A DNA stretch of 64,000 nt, from the NCBI GenBank assembly GCA_008125075.1, contig VLTH01000003.1, positions 394,618-458,617 of the forward strand, written 5' to 3'. Shown piece after piece: positions 15,776 to 24,259 of the stretch (position 1 is its first letter; each line of letters starts with the position of its first letter). A model generated the notes under the pieces. It searched no databases. It worked only from the letters and a program-made list of their open reading frames with translations, and had not been told where the DNA came from. Made by a program: the position numbers and the translations under genes. This stretch comes from Acetivibrio alkalicellulosi. Its GTDB lineage: Bacteria; Bacillota; Clostridia; Acetivibrionales; Acetivibrionaceae.

Positions 15776-16675
15776 ATGAGTGTATTTAAAAATTCAAAAG
15801 GAAGCACATCAGTTATATTTATAAGTTCAATAATAGTGGTTGTTTTGATATCTGCTTTTATTACTGATATAGGTTATATCGCCATTGAAAGATATAAGTT
15901 TTCAAAAGACTTAAATTCTATTGTTTCTTCAGAAATGGGAAAATTTATTCAAGGTGATGAAAAAATAACTGATAACATAATTAAAGAAATTAACAAAAAG
16001 TACACCTCTATTACTAATGTGGATATAAAAGTATCTGAGAATGGCAGAGAAATGACACTTTATGCTGATAGAAATTTACATTATATTTTTTTAAAGCATC
16101 TGGGATTTATAGTAAAACCTATAGATTTTAGAGTTACTGCTAAAGGATCTAATGTTAATTCATACAGGGGCATAAGGCCTTTTGCGCTTATTAAGACAGA
16201 AATTGATTTTGAAAAAGAACGTTACTTGAGTTTTATTATTAATGAAGAGGACAATAAGAAAATGTTCCATAAAATAGTTCCATTGGCTTTGGGGAAGCAG
16301 AGTTTTAATAGCAATATTATTCATGGGTATTGGGAAAGAATCAATGTAGGTGATACGGTTACTCCTTATTCTGGAGAAATAATAGATATTGATAGTGTTG
16401 ATAGGCTGATGAGTGGATGTAAAAATACACCATACTGTACATATGACAATTATAAGGATGGATGTTCTAAAATTATAATTATTCCTGTAGTAGAAGAATT
16501 GGAAGATTCAATAAAAGTAATTGGGTTTTCTGCATTTTTTATTGAAGAAGGAAATTTTGATAAGCAGACAGGGAATGTAACATTAAAAGGCAGGTTTATA
16601 AGGTATATAGTAAATGAAACAATAAGTGATGGAATACCAGATTTTGGGCTACTAGGAGTCAGGCTTATAAACTAA
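15776..16675 (+). CDS. TadE/TadG-like pilus assembly protein
   Basis: A 299-residue protein with N-terminal KGSTSVIFISSIIVVVLISA, as in TadG-like and Flp-associated proteins, then AIERYKFSKDLNSIVSSE and an extracellular domain of about 250 residues containing four Cys (SGCKNTPYCTYDNYKDGCSK region). Unlike large TadG proteins it has no von Willebrand A domain. ATG 15776 is preferred because AAGGGA lies before it; ATG 15758 has no ribosome site. The exact function is unknown. Confidence 0.78.
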   Translation: MSVFKNSKGSTSVIFISSIIVVVLISAFITDIGYIAIERYKFSKDLNSIVSSEMGKFIQGDEKITDNIIKEINKKYTSITNVDIKVSENGREMTLYADRNLHYIFLKHLGFIVKPIDFRVTAKGSNVNSYRGIRPFALIKTEIDFEKERYLSFIINEEDNKKMFHKIVPLALGKQSFNSNIIHGYWERINVGDTVTPYSGEIIDIDSVDRLMSGCKNTPYCTYDNYKDGCSKIIIIPVVEELEDSIKVIGFSAFFIEEGNFDKQTGNVTLKGRFIRYIVNETISDGIPDFGLLGVRLIN

Positions 16676-16835
16676 GGAATACTACTTTCCACTTTACGCG
16701 GAATCTATTTGGCATCAATGGAAAGTTCTGGGTAATTAGCATGACAATTAGAAGTATTTCACTTTGTTCTAAGAGGTCTAATAAGGCCTATAATGAAATA
16801 GTAGTGGAAGTTATGTTTTTTGATGTTCCTAATAT
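16676..16835 (+). repeat. Family 1 palindromic repeat with a loop insertion
   Basis: The left half (AAGGAATACTAC...CTATTTGGCATCAA) and right half (AATAAGGCCTATAATGAAATAGTAGTGGAAGTTATG) match the 7767-7966 copies, but about 60 extra bases separate the two halves at the hairpin tip. It lies between the TadG-like gene and cpaB and ends about 15 bases before the cpaB ribosome site. Confidence 0.75.
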
Positions 16836-16860
16836 ATTACAATCATCGAGGAGGAGTACT

Positions 16861-17589
16861 ATGGAGTCGGTAAATAAACGAGTTATTTTAATTTCATTGA
16901 TCTTAGCAGTATTTACAACAGGTTTAGTGTATTTATACATTAAAAGTGTTACTACAGTTACTGAAACAGTTGAGTATATCAATGTATATGTAGCAGCAAA
17001 AACACTTCCGGCACAACACATGGTAACAGAACAGGACATAAAGGTTTCTAAAGTTACAAGAGAATATTTAAGTTCAAAAGCGGTTTTAAATCCAGCTGAC
17101 ATTATTGGAAAAAGAGTTATGGATCGAATTATTGAAGGTGAACAGATTTTGTGGGATAGATTAGCTGAAGAGGAAGAATTAGCACCTGCTTTTAGACTTC
17201 CACATGGAAAAAGAGCTGTTGCACTAAATGTAAACGAGCAGACTGCTGTTGGATATCTTATTAAACCAGGAGACATGGTAGATGTAATTGGAAACTTTGG
17301 GAATCCAGATATAAGTAGAACGATAATACAAAATGTACAGGTAATTGCAACTGGCCAGTATATGCAAGGTGATGAAGGAAAGCCCGGGGAGGCACATAAG
17401 ACTGTAACACTGTCTGTAAGTCCACAGGAAGCGGAAAAGATCTCATTTATAACAGAGTTTGCTTCAATAAGATTAGTACTTAGAAATATCGAAGATGAAT
17501 CTAATATTAATACAGATGGAATAATAAGGGAAGATTTGACAGGCTCAAAGGGAATTGAAAAGAATATAATTACTGAAATTGCCCCTTAA
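16861..17589 (+). CDS. cpaB: Flp pilus assembly protein CpaB/RcpC
   Basis: A 242-residue protein with one membrane helix (about residues 7-28) and a SAF domain (about 43-108: VYVAAKTLPAQHMVTEQDI ... LPHGKRAVALNVNEQTAVG), followed by the RcpC-type region LIKPGDMVDVIG. In Tad systems CpaB sits at the outer face of the machine. The ATG at 16861 has GAGGAGGAG upstream; the frame stays open to 16741 but that stretch is repeat DNA. It is followed by tadZ after 31 bases. Confidence 0.92.
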   Translation: MESVNKRVILISLILAVFTTGLVYLYIKSVTTVTETVEYINVYVAAKTLPAQHMVTEQDIKVSKVTREYLSSKAVLNPADIIGKRVMDRIIEGEQILWDRLAEEEELAPAFRLPHGKRAVALNVNEQTAVGYLIKPGDMVDVIGNFGNPDISRTIIQNVQVIATGQYMQGDEGKPGEAHKTVTLSVSPQEAEKISFITEFASIRLVLRNIEDESNINTDGIIREDLTGSKGIEKNIITEIAP

Positions 17590-17620
17590 ATATATATTTG
17601 TAAGATATGGAGGTATAGAT

Positions 17621-18826
17621 ATGGAAAAAATAAAAGTTGTTATAGTGGATGATACTGAAGAAACTAGAAATAATGTTAAAACTCTTCTCTCTTTTGAAAA
17701 AAGGATAGAGATAATTGGTGAAGCTGAGAACGGAGAAGAAGCTATTTTTATTGTGAAAGAGTCTAGACCTGATGTTGTATTAATGGACATAAATATGCCT
17801 GTAATGGATGGAATATCTGCTACAGAGGAAATCACAATGAGTGTTCCTGAAACAGCTGTAATTATGATGTCTGTTCAAGGAGAAACGGAGTATTTGAGGA
17901 AAGCAATGTCAGCAGGGGCAAGAGACTTTTTAAACAAGCCATTTTCAAGTGATGATTTAATAAACACTATACTTAAAGCGTATGATATGGAGTCTCAAAG
18001 AAAACAGCATTCAAAGGTGGCTACTGTACAAGAAAATGTCAAATCAAAGGTAATCTCTGTGTTTAGTACTAAAGGTGGAGTAGGAAAGACTACAATTGCT
18101 TCAAATGTTGCTGTAAGTCTTGCAAGAACCACAAAGAAAAGAGTAGCTCTTGTAGATTTAGATTTACAATTTGGAGATGTGGCAATTATGCTAAATGCTT
18201 CTGTGAAAAATACAATAAGTGACATAATAAAAGAGATTAATGTTCTAGATGTTGATGTAATGGAAGATTATCTTGTTACTCATTTTTCTGGTGTAAGGGT
18301 TCTTCCTGCTCCTGTGAAACCTGAGTATGCAGAGTATATTACATCTTCCCATGTAGAAAGGATAATAAATACATTAAAAGAAAACTATCATTATGTTATC
18401 GTGGATTCATCGGCAAATTTTCATGAGACAGTGTTAGCTGCATTAGACATGTCAGACAAAATATTGTTTGTATCAACACTTGATTTACCTACAATAAAGA
18501 ATGTGAAATCAGGGCTTGATGTAATGGAAACTCTTCGCTACTCAAAAGAAAAAGTTAGAATAGTTTTAAATAAAGCATCCGAGCAATTTGGAATTAAATA
18601 TAAAGACTTTGAAAACACTTTAAAGCACAAGATATGGGCCTATATTCCAGAAGATAGTCAGACGGTTATTACTTCTGCAAATAAGGGATTTCCTTTTGTA
18701 ATGACAAGAACTGAAACAAAGGTTGCAAAAGCTATATTAAATATAACAAACCAGCTTGCTAATGAAAAAGAGGAAGAGGGTGCAGGCAAGGATAAGAGTT
18801 CTGTAAAGAAAATATTCGGGATTTAA
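17621..18826 (+). CDS. tadZ: TadZ/CpaE-like receiver-ParA ATPase
   Basis: A 401-residue protein in two parts. Residues 1-120 are a complete CheY-like receiver with the acidic pocket DD at 10-11, phospho-acceptor Asp56 (LMDINMP) and Lys in NKPFSS. From about 145 it is a MinD/ParA ATPase with deviant Walker A KGGVGKT (151-157) and DLDLQFGD. TadZ localises the pilus machine at a pole. In many homologues the receiver is degenerate; here every phosphorylation residue is present, so it may be controlled by a kinase. GGAGG precedes ATG 17621. Confidence 0.92.
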   Translation: MEKIKVVIVDDTEETRNNVKTLLSFEKRIEIIGEAENGEEAIFIVKESRPDVVLMDINMPVMDGISATEEITMSVPETAVIMMSVQGETEYLRKAMSAGARDFLNKPFSSDDLINTILKAYDMESQRKQHSKVATVQENVKSKVISVFSTKGGVGKTTIASNVAVSLARTTKKRVALVDLDLQFGDVAIMLNASVKNTISDIIKEINVLDVDVMEDYLVTHFSGVRVLPAPVKPEYAEYITSSHVERIINTLKENYHYVIVDSSANFHETVLAALDMSDKILFVSTLDLPTIKNVKSGLDVMETLRYSKEKVRIVLNKASEQFGIKYKDFENTLKHKIWAYIPEDSQTVITSANKGFPFVMTRTETKVAKAILNITNQLANEKEEEGAGKDKSSVKKIFGI

Positions 18827-19135
18827 GGGAAGTAAATTTCATACTTGGTGTAATTCGCGTGGTCTATTTCGAAGAAATAAGAGTGAAAGCGAATTTAGTA
18901 CAGCAAGTAAGAAATTTACAAGCAAGGGAAGTAAATTTCATACTCGGTGTAATTCGCGTGGTCTATTTCGAAGAAATAAGAGTGAAAGCGAATTTAGTAC
19001 AGCAAGTAAGAAATTTACAAGCAAGGGAAGTAAATTTCATACTTGGTGTAATTCGCGTGGTCTATTTCGAAGAAATAAGAGTGAAAGCGAATTTAGTACA
19101 GCAAGTAAGAAATTTACAAGCAAGGGAAGTAAATT
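18827..19135. repeat. Triplicated 99-bp palindromic repeat between tadZ and cpaF
   Basis: Three units of exactly 99 bp and a truncated fourth begin immediately after the tadZ stop codon. Units differ by one base (TACTCGG against TACTTGG). Each folds on itself: GTAAATTTC / GAAATTTAC at the ends, AATTCGC / GCGAATT inside, CTATTTC / GAAATAAG at the tip. Since 99 is a multiple of 3 a repeated 33-residue frame is open, but it lacks a ribosome site. The last partial unit runs to seven bases before the cpaF ribosome site. Confidence 0.93.
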
Positions 19136-19152
19136 GAAAAGGGGGTAACATT

Positions 19153-20514
19153 ATGTCATTGCTTGAAAGGCTCCAAAAGGAGAAAAGTGCAGAAGTAACG
19201 GATAATAAAGCTCTTAAAATGAAAAAAGCTCAAACAGTACAGGAAGATCCGTATGCAAATATAAAAGCAAAAATACGAAGTAGGATTATAGATGAAATAA
19301 ACAAAGGAGATAAACTAAAAAATCTTGAAGAAGATGAAAACGAAACTTTAGAAGAGGAAATAACATCTATTGTTGAAAACATTCTTAATGAAGAAAGTTC
19401 TTATATAACAAAAAATGAAAGACAAAAAATTATATCTGAAATCATAGATGAAACAATAGGATTTGGTCCAATAAATTCACTCATTCACGATCAGTCAGTA
19501 TCTGAAATAATGGTCAATGGACCAAACCAGGTATATGTTGAAAAAAGAGGTAAACTTGTTCTCTCCGATGTGAGATTTAAAGATGACCAACACGTTATGC
19601 ATGTAATAGAAAAAATAGTTGCACCTTTAGGAAGACGTGTAGATGAGAGTTCTCCTATGGTGGATGCAAGGCTTCCAAACGGTTCTCGTGTTAATGTTAT
19701 AATACCACCACTTGCTTTAGAAGGCCCTAGTATAACAATTAGAAAGTTTTCTGAAAAGCCATTTACAGTAAAAGATCTTATTAATTTTGGTACCATTACG
19801 CCAAATGTTGCTATGTTTTTAAGAGCATGTGTTGAAGCAAGGTTAAATATTGTAGTATCAGGAGGAACAGGTAGTGGTAAAACAACAACACTAAATGTTA
19901 TTTCATCTTTTATTCCAGAGGATGAAAGAATAGTTACAATAGAGGATGCTGCAGAAATTCAACTTGGACAAGAACATGTGTTGAGGCTTGAGACCAGACC
20001 GCCTAACATAGAAGGGAAGGGAGCAATAACAATAAGAGATCTCGTAAGAAACTCTCTTAGAATGAGACCAGACAGAATTGTAGTAGGTGAGGTCAGAAGT
20101 GGTGAAGCACTAGATATGCTTCAGGCAATGAATACTGGACATGATGGCTCTTTAACTACAGGTCATGCCAACACACCAAGGGATATGCTTGCAAGACTTG
20201 AAACTATGGTACTTATGGCAGGAATGGATTTGCCTGTTAAAGCAATAAGGGAACAAATTGCTTCGGCAGTGGACATAATTGTTCAGCAATCAAGACTAAA
20301 AGATGGAAGTAGGAGAATAACTCACATTTCTGAGATTACTGGAATGGAGGGTGAAATAATAACAATGCAGGATATATTTATATTCAAGCAGACAGGTAAG
20401 GATGATAAAGGAAAGATAACTGGAGGAATTGTGCCAACTGGAATAAAACCAAAATTCATGGAAAAATTTGAACTCTATGGAATAATGTTGCCGTCGGATT
20501 TATTTACTCCATAA
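19153..20514 (+). CDS. cpaF: Tad pilus secretion ATPase CpaF/TadA
   Basis: Hexameric ATPase that drives Flp pilus assembly. Of its 453 residues, 1-85 are a charged N-terminal part. The core has Walker A GGTGSGKTT (237-245), an Asp box, the VRNSLRMRPDRIVVGEVR block with Walker B, and the TGHDGSLTTGHAN histidine box. These define the CpaF branch of type II/IV secretion ATPases. The start ATG follows AAAAGGGGG. Translation begins right after the triplicated hairpins, so its expression may depend on them. Confidence 0.97.
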   Translation: MSLLERLQKEKSAEVTDNKALKMKKAQTVQEDPYANIKAKIRSRIIDEINKGDKLKNLEEDENETLEEEITSIVENILNEESSYITKNERQKIISEIIDETIGFGPINSLIHDQSVSEIMVNGPNQVYVEKRGKLVLSDVRFKDDQHVMHVIEKIVAPLGRRVDESSPMVDARLPNGSRVNVIIPPLALEGPSITIRKFSEKPFTVKDLINFGTITPNVAMFLRACVEARLNIVVSGGTGSGKTTTLNVISSFIPEDERIVTIEDAAEIQLGQEHVLRLETRPPNIEGKGAITIRDLVRNSLRMRPDRIVVGEVRSGEALDMLQAMNTGHDGSLTTGHANTPRDMLARLETMVLMAGMDLPVKAIREQIASAVDIIVQQSRLKDGSRRITHISEITGMEGEIITMQDIFIFKQTGKDDKGKITGGIVPTGIKPKFMEKFELYGIMLPSDLFTP

Positions 20515-20530
20515 ACAGGAGGTTTAAACA

Positions 20531-21514
20531 GTGCTATATTTAATTATATTTTTTTCGTTTTTAACAATCATTATGTTTTTTTACCCCATATTAAAAGCTC
20601 TTTTGGGGAAGCAAAATGCCATATCAAGGCTTAAAAAATATACTGCTTTTGATGAAATAAAAGAAGATAAAAAGAAAAATAGGCATAGAGAAAAAGAATA
20701 CAAGGCTGGACTTGGAATAATAGCAAAAGGTGTTAAGGACGCTAAATTTTTAAATAATTATAAAAGAAAAACTCAATTTGAACTCCAAAGAGCGCATGTT
20801 TTATTAAAACCTGAAGAATATATAACAATAAGTATTATTCTAGCTGGAGTTATTGGCTTATTTAGTTTTGCATTATTTAGCATATCTTCATATGCTCTGT
20901 TTTTTGCAATATTAGGAGCAATAATAGGCTGGATAATACCTTCTATATTTCTTAAAATTAAAATAAAAAAGAGAGTAAAGCAAATAAATGACCAATTAAG
21001 TGATGCAATAGTTCTTATATCTAATTCTTTAAAAGCAGGGTACAGTTTCTTTCAATCTGTTGATATAGTTGCTAAAGAAATGACAGGACCAATGTCAGAG
21101 GAGTTTACGCTGCTCCAAAAAGAAGTTAATTTTGGAACTACTACTGAGAAGGCTTTGGAAAATTTAGTTAACAGAGTTTCAAGTGATGATTTAGAGCTTG
21201 TTGTAACTGCTGTTTTAATACAAAGACAAATAGGAGGAAATCTAGCTGAAGTTTTAGACAATATATCTTCTACTATAAGAGAAAGAATAAGAATAAAAGG
21301 TGAAATCAAAACAGTTACTGCACAGGGAAGAATGTCTGGTTTAATTATTGCTCTTTTGCCACCTGGCCTTACATTGATACTTTTTTTAATAAATAAAGAA
21401 CATATCAGTCGTTTGTTTATTGATCCATTAGGATGGGGGATAGTTGGATTTTCTATATTTATGGAATTAATGGGAATATATTTTATTAAAAAAATAGTTA
21501 ATATTGAAGTATGA
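20531..21514 (+). CDS. tadB: Tad pilus platform protein TadB
   Basis: Inner platform protein of 327 residues of the type II secretion F family. One N-terminal helix and a pair at about 95-140 flank the T2SSF domain (DAIVLISNSLKAGYSFFQSVDIVA, with the repeat block LEDRVSSDDLELVV-like), and two helices follow at the C-terminus. The GTG start has AGGAGG seven bases upstream, 17 bases after cpaF. It works with TadC and CpaF to extrude pilin. Confidence 0.93.
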   Translation: MLYLIIFFSFLTIIMFFYPILKALLGKQNAISRLKKYTAFDEIKEDKKKNRHREKEYKAGLGIIAKGVKDAKFLNNYKRKTQFELQRAHVLLKPEEYITISIILAGVIGLFSFALFSISSYALFFAILGAIIGWIIPSIFLKIKIKKRVKQINDQLSDAIVLISNSLKAGYSFFQSVDIVAKEMTGPMSEEFTLLQKEVNFGTTTEKALENLVNRVSSDDLELVVTAVLIQRQIGGNLAEVLDNISSTIRERIRIKGEIKTVTAQGRMSGLIIALLPPGLTLILFLINKEHISRLFIDPLGWGIVGFSIFMELMGIYFIKKIVNIEV

Positions 21515-21524
21515 GGTGAATACT

Positions 21525-22451
21525 ATGTTGTTTATGTATATTATGTTGATTTCTATACTCATTTCGTCATATCTTATATGTTATGCCTTCGTAGGAGTTT
21601 TTTATCGTAATAAAAGAGTAATAAGTATAAGACTCGAAAAGATATCTACACAAGACAATAACGGTGTTGATGGTGAATTAAATCAGCCATTGTTTGTAAG
21701 AATAATAAGGCCTATGTTAGATGATATAAGTAAAATAATAATAAAGGTCACACCAAAAGAAATAATTAGTACATTTGAAAAGAAAGTTATTATGGCGGGA
21801 AACCCATTTAATTTGTCGGTTAAAGACTGGGTTAATTTGCAGGTGATGATAATAATAGGATTGCCCTTTGTTTCATCTCTTTTAGGTGCTTATTTAGGAT
21901 TTGATGTGAGGAGTATAACATTTATAGTTATAATAGAATTGTGCTTAGGGTTGCTTTTTCCTAACATGGTACTTGGAAAAAAGAGCAAGGAAAGACAAAA
22001 GAGCATTTCAAATGCTTTGCCTGATGTGTTGGATTTGCTTACTGTTAGCGTAGAAGCTGGTCTTGGGTTTGATGGTGCTCTTGCTAAGGTTATTGACAAA
22101 ATGCCAGGACCTATTGCTATTGAATTTGATAATGTTTTAAATGAAATGAAGGTTGGAAAGCAAAAGAAAGATGCCTTAAGAGATATGTCTGATAGAGTAT
22201 GTATTCAGGATATGACTACATTTATAGGCTCTATTATACAAGCAGATCAGCTAGGTGTAAGTATAGGTAATGTATTAAGGCTTCAATCAGAACAAATTAG
22301 GGAAAAGAGAAGACAGCGTGCAAAAGAAAAAGCAATGAAAGCACCAGTTAAAATGCTAATTCCTATGGTAGTATTTATCTTTCCAACTATATTTTCTGTT
22401 CTAATAGGGCCTGTACTCTTAAATGTAATTGATACATTTGCAAAACATTAG
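21525..22451 (+). CDS. tadC: Tad pilus platform protein TadC
   Basis: Second T2SSF platform protein, 308 residues. It has helices near residues 3-22, 95-130 and 275-305 and the block LPDVLDLLTVSVEAGLGFDG with CIQDMTTFIGSIIQADQLG. ATG 21525 is used because GAGGTG lies six bases upstream, within the end of tadB; the frame itself overlaps tadB by 11 bases. It pairs with TadB as in other Tad loci. Confidence 0.93.
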   Translation: MLFMYIMLISILISSYLICYAFVGVFYRNKRVISIRLEKISTQDNNGVDGELNQPLFVRIIRPMLDDISKIIIKVTPKEIISTFEKKVIMAGNPFNLSVKDWVNLQVMIIIGLPFVSSLLGAYLGFDVRSITFIVIIELCLGLLFPNMVLGKKSKERQKSISNALPDVLDLLTVSVEAGLGFDGALAKVIDKMPGPIAIEFDNVLNEMKVGKQKKDALRDMSDRVCIQDMTTFIGSIIQADQLGVSIGNVLRLQSEQIREKRRQRAKEKAMKAPVKMLIPMVVFIFPTIFSVLIGPVLLNVIDTFAKH

Positions 22452-22722
22452 TTTATTATGGTATTTATTTCAATCTAATAATCTAAAATAAAGAGTTGAA
22501 ATATAAATTTAACCAAATAATTCTCTAAAATATGGTATGATATATATAAATGGTACTCCTACTCAAATTATATCTAAATGGGGAGGGCTGGAATTAGTAA
22601 GTAGTAGTAGCATTAGCCCATTTCGTTTTAATAACTATGGAGGGTCAATACGTTATTATAAATAAGTAAGAGTTTGATGACTTAGTTAACTTAACATAAA
22701 ATAGTTGGAGGATTTGAATAAT
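22452..22722 (+). promoter_or_regulatory. Gap with leader hairpin before the secreted helical protein
   Basis: This 271-base gap has no gene. A hairpin AAATGG...GGCT (22576-22589) against AGCCCATTT (22615-22623) could form in a leader. TATGAT near 22535 is a possible -10 box without a clear -35. The gene after it may therefore be transcribed apart from tadC. Confidence 0.35.
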
Positions 22723-23514
22723 ATGAAAAAGATCTTTGGTATAGTAGCAATTGTCATTTTAATTGGGATAATTACTGGTGGAATAGCATTTTCATTTGGA
22801 CGTAATGATAAAAAAATTCCTGAGCCACCGAGGGAAGGTAAAGATATACCAAGTGATGTGGTTTGGGATGAAACAGAAGGGATGTACAAGTTAAAAGAAG
22901 AAGAAATATTTTTTAATGCAAATGCACCATCAGATTTTGTTGAATCATTTGTTGCGTGGGCTGAAGAAGATGAATGGATTGCAAAACATAAAGATTCTTC
23001 AAACAAATTAGATAAAGTAATGATTAAATGGATTGAAAATAAAAAATTAAACCAACATAAATCAAATTATGAACCTGATAAGTGTGAAATTTTTAAAGAA
23101 ATAGTAAAGCTTGGAGTTAAATATCTTCCAGAAATGCTTGATAGAATTGAAGAAGACAATACTATTCAGACTGGTGTATTGATGGATGCTTTTTCAAGAA
23201 TAACAAATGTTGACGTGCTAAAGGACATTAATGTATCTGAAGAAGGTAAAAAAGAATGGAAGCAGAAATGTAAGGATGTAATGGAGAATGCAGAACAAAA
23301 AGTTAAGAATGCAAAAGCGAAAATAAATAATGGTGATGTTGAAAGTGCAAAAAATGAAATTAAGGAATTAGGAGTGTTTGCACTACCATATGTTGTGGAA
23401 GAAATCAAAAATGGTAACAAAAAAATGGAGTCTTTAGTAGACACTAAGAAATACAGTCAGGAAGAATTAGAAGTGCTAAAAAAATGGTCGAAAAATAGAA
23501 ACAACAAAAAATAA
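22723..23514 (+). CDS. Secreted or anchored helical-repeat protein next to the Tad genes
   Basis: A 263-residue protein with an N-terminal signal or anchor (residues 2-25, KKIFGIVAIVILIGIITGGI), an acidic spacer, then helical segments. Two similar units (KLGVKYLPEMLDRIEED and ELGVFALPYVVEEIKNGN) look like HEAT-type repeats, with a charged coil between them. I do not recognise the family. GGAGG precedes ATG 22723. Its position at the end of the Tad cluster suggests a surface role linked to the pilus, unproven. Confidence 0.65.
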   Translation: MKKIFGIVAIVILIGIITGGIAFSFGRNDKKIPEPPREGKDIPSDVVWDETEGMYKLKEEEIFFNANAPSDFVESFVAWAEEDEWIAKHKDSSNKLDKVMIKWIENKKLNQHKSNYEPDKCEIFKEIVKLGVKYLPEMLDRIEEDNTIQTGVLMDAFSRITNVDVLKDINVSEEGKKEWKQKCKDVMENAEQKVKNAKAKINNGDVESAKNEIKELGVFALPYVVEEIKNGNKKMESLVDTKKYSQEELEVLKKWSKNRNNKK

Positions 23515-23568
23515 GTAAGCAAACTTCTTAATTATGTTGATTGTAAAACTAAATTACTTTGTAAAATT

Positions 23569-23620
23569 AAAAACCACTCCTACTAGAAAAACTAAGATTT
23601 TTTAGCAGGGGTGGTTTTTT
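23569..23620. terminator. Bidirectional terminator after the Tad cluster
   Basis: AAAACCACTCCTACTA pairs almost fully with TAGCAGGGGTGGTTTT, followed by T6 on the plus strand and an equivalent A run on the other. It would stop the Tad transcript and also any minus-strand transcript from the riboswitch. Confidence 0.85.
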
Positions 23621-23733
23621 ATAATTATAACAAGAAAAGCACATGAAAAACATAGATTGATACAAATAAAAAACTTATTTAAAAGCTAAAGTATATAACA
23701 ACCATATTTTATAAAAATAATAAACACGAAATA

Positions 23734-23910
23734 AAAAAAGTGGTATAAGGAAATGCAGTAGACCTATTTCCCATATATTTTAGAGTATAAACAGCCTTTT
23801 ATGGTAGCCTGGCAATCATATCAAAAAAATTTGACTTAGACCCAATAGCTTTGCGTCATTGCCTTTTAGCAACTTTGCCTTTTTCATAAGCCCATTTATC
23901 TCCTTATACC
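23734..23910 (-). promoter_or_regulatory. Cyclic-di-GMP-I (GEMM) riboswitch with terminator-like closing stem
   Basis: On the minus strand the core reads AAAGGCAAAG, a short P2 hairpin (TTGC / GCAA), then TGACGCAAAGCTATTGGGTC, a P3 arm and TTGCCAGGCTACC. These are the conserved blocks of the GEMM-I aptamer in the right order and spacing (core about 23883-23800). GGTATAAGGA (23910-23901) pairs exactly with TCCTTATACC (23752-23743), enclosing the aptamer, and seven U follow, so the closing stem acts like a terminator. No reading frame of note follows before the terminator at 23569-23620. Confidence 0.85.
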
Positions 23911-23944
23911 TTGGTTTAAGGGAGGTAGAATGTTTTACAATTTA

Positions 23945-23972
23945 ATTATAGCATAAAAGAAGAGAATATCAA
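23945..23972 (-). promoter_or_regulatory. Sigma-A promoter of the riboswitch transcript
   Basis: On the minus strand TTGATA (23972-23967) and TATAAT (23950-23945) are 16 bases apart, with TG one base before the -10 box (extended -10). Transcription would begin near 23938, just before the riboswitch. Confidence 0.75.
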
Positions 23973-24150
23973 AACCTTAAAAAGGTCGAAAATAAATGAT
24001 GTGCATTTTAAAACAGGGATTTAACCAACAGAAATTATTGTTAACCTGTTTTTTCTTCTAAAAACACATGGTATTAATAATTGACAAGCAGAAATTTTAA
24101 TTAAAGTCAATGTTTGAAAGTTTAAAACTTAAAAAAATAACATGGCATTA

Positions 24151-24178
24151 TTGTAATATGATTAAAATATGGTATACT
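24151..24178 (+). promoter_or_regulatory. Probable promoter of the phosphohexomutase gene
   Basis: TTGTAA (24151-24156) and TATACT (24173-24178) are 16 bases apart, with TGG before the -10 box. The rest of 23973-24259 is AT-rich and I see nothing else in it. Confidence 0.55.
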
Positions 24179-24259
24179 AAATACTGAAATAAATTTCAAA
24201 ACTTAAAATAAAATTAAACAATAAATATTGTATAAGACCAAAGATGGGAGAGGTTTTAC

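Noticed and set aside
16741..16860. N-terminal extension of CpaB
   Set aside because: The extra 40 codons lie in a dispersed repeat, while the ATG at 16861 has a strong ribosome site and starts the expected membrane helix.
18827..19135. CRISPR array
   Set aside because: The repeats are 99 bp, head to tail, without unique spacers, and no cas genes are near.
18859..19137. A 92-residue frame made of 33-residue repeats
   Set aside because: It exists only because the palindrome repeat has a 99-bp period. It has no ribosome site, starts inside the first repeat unit, and the repeats resemble non-coding palindromes elsewhere.
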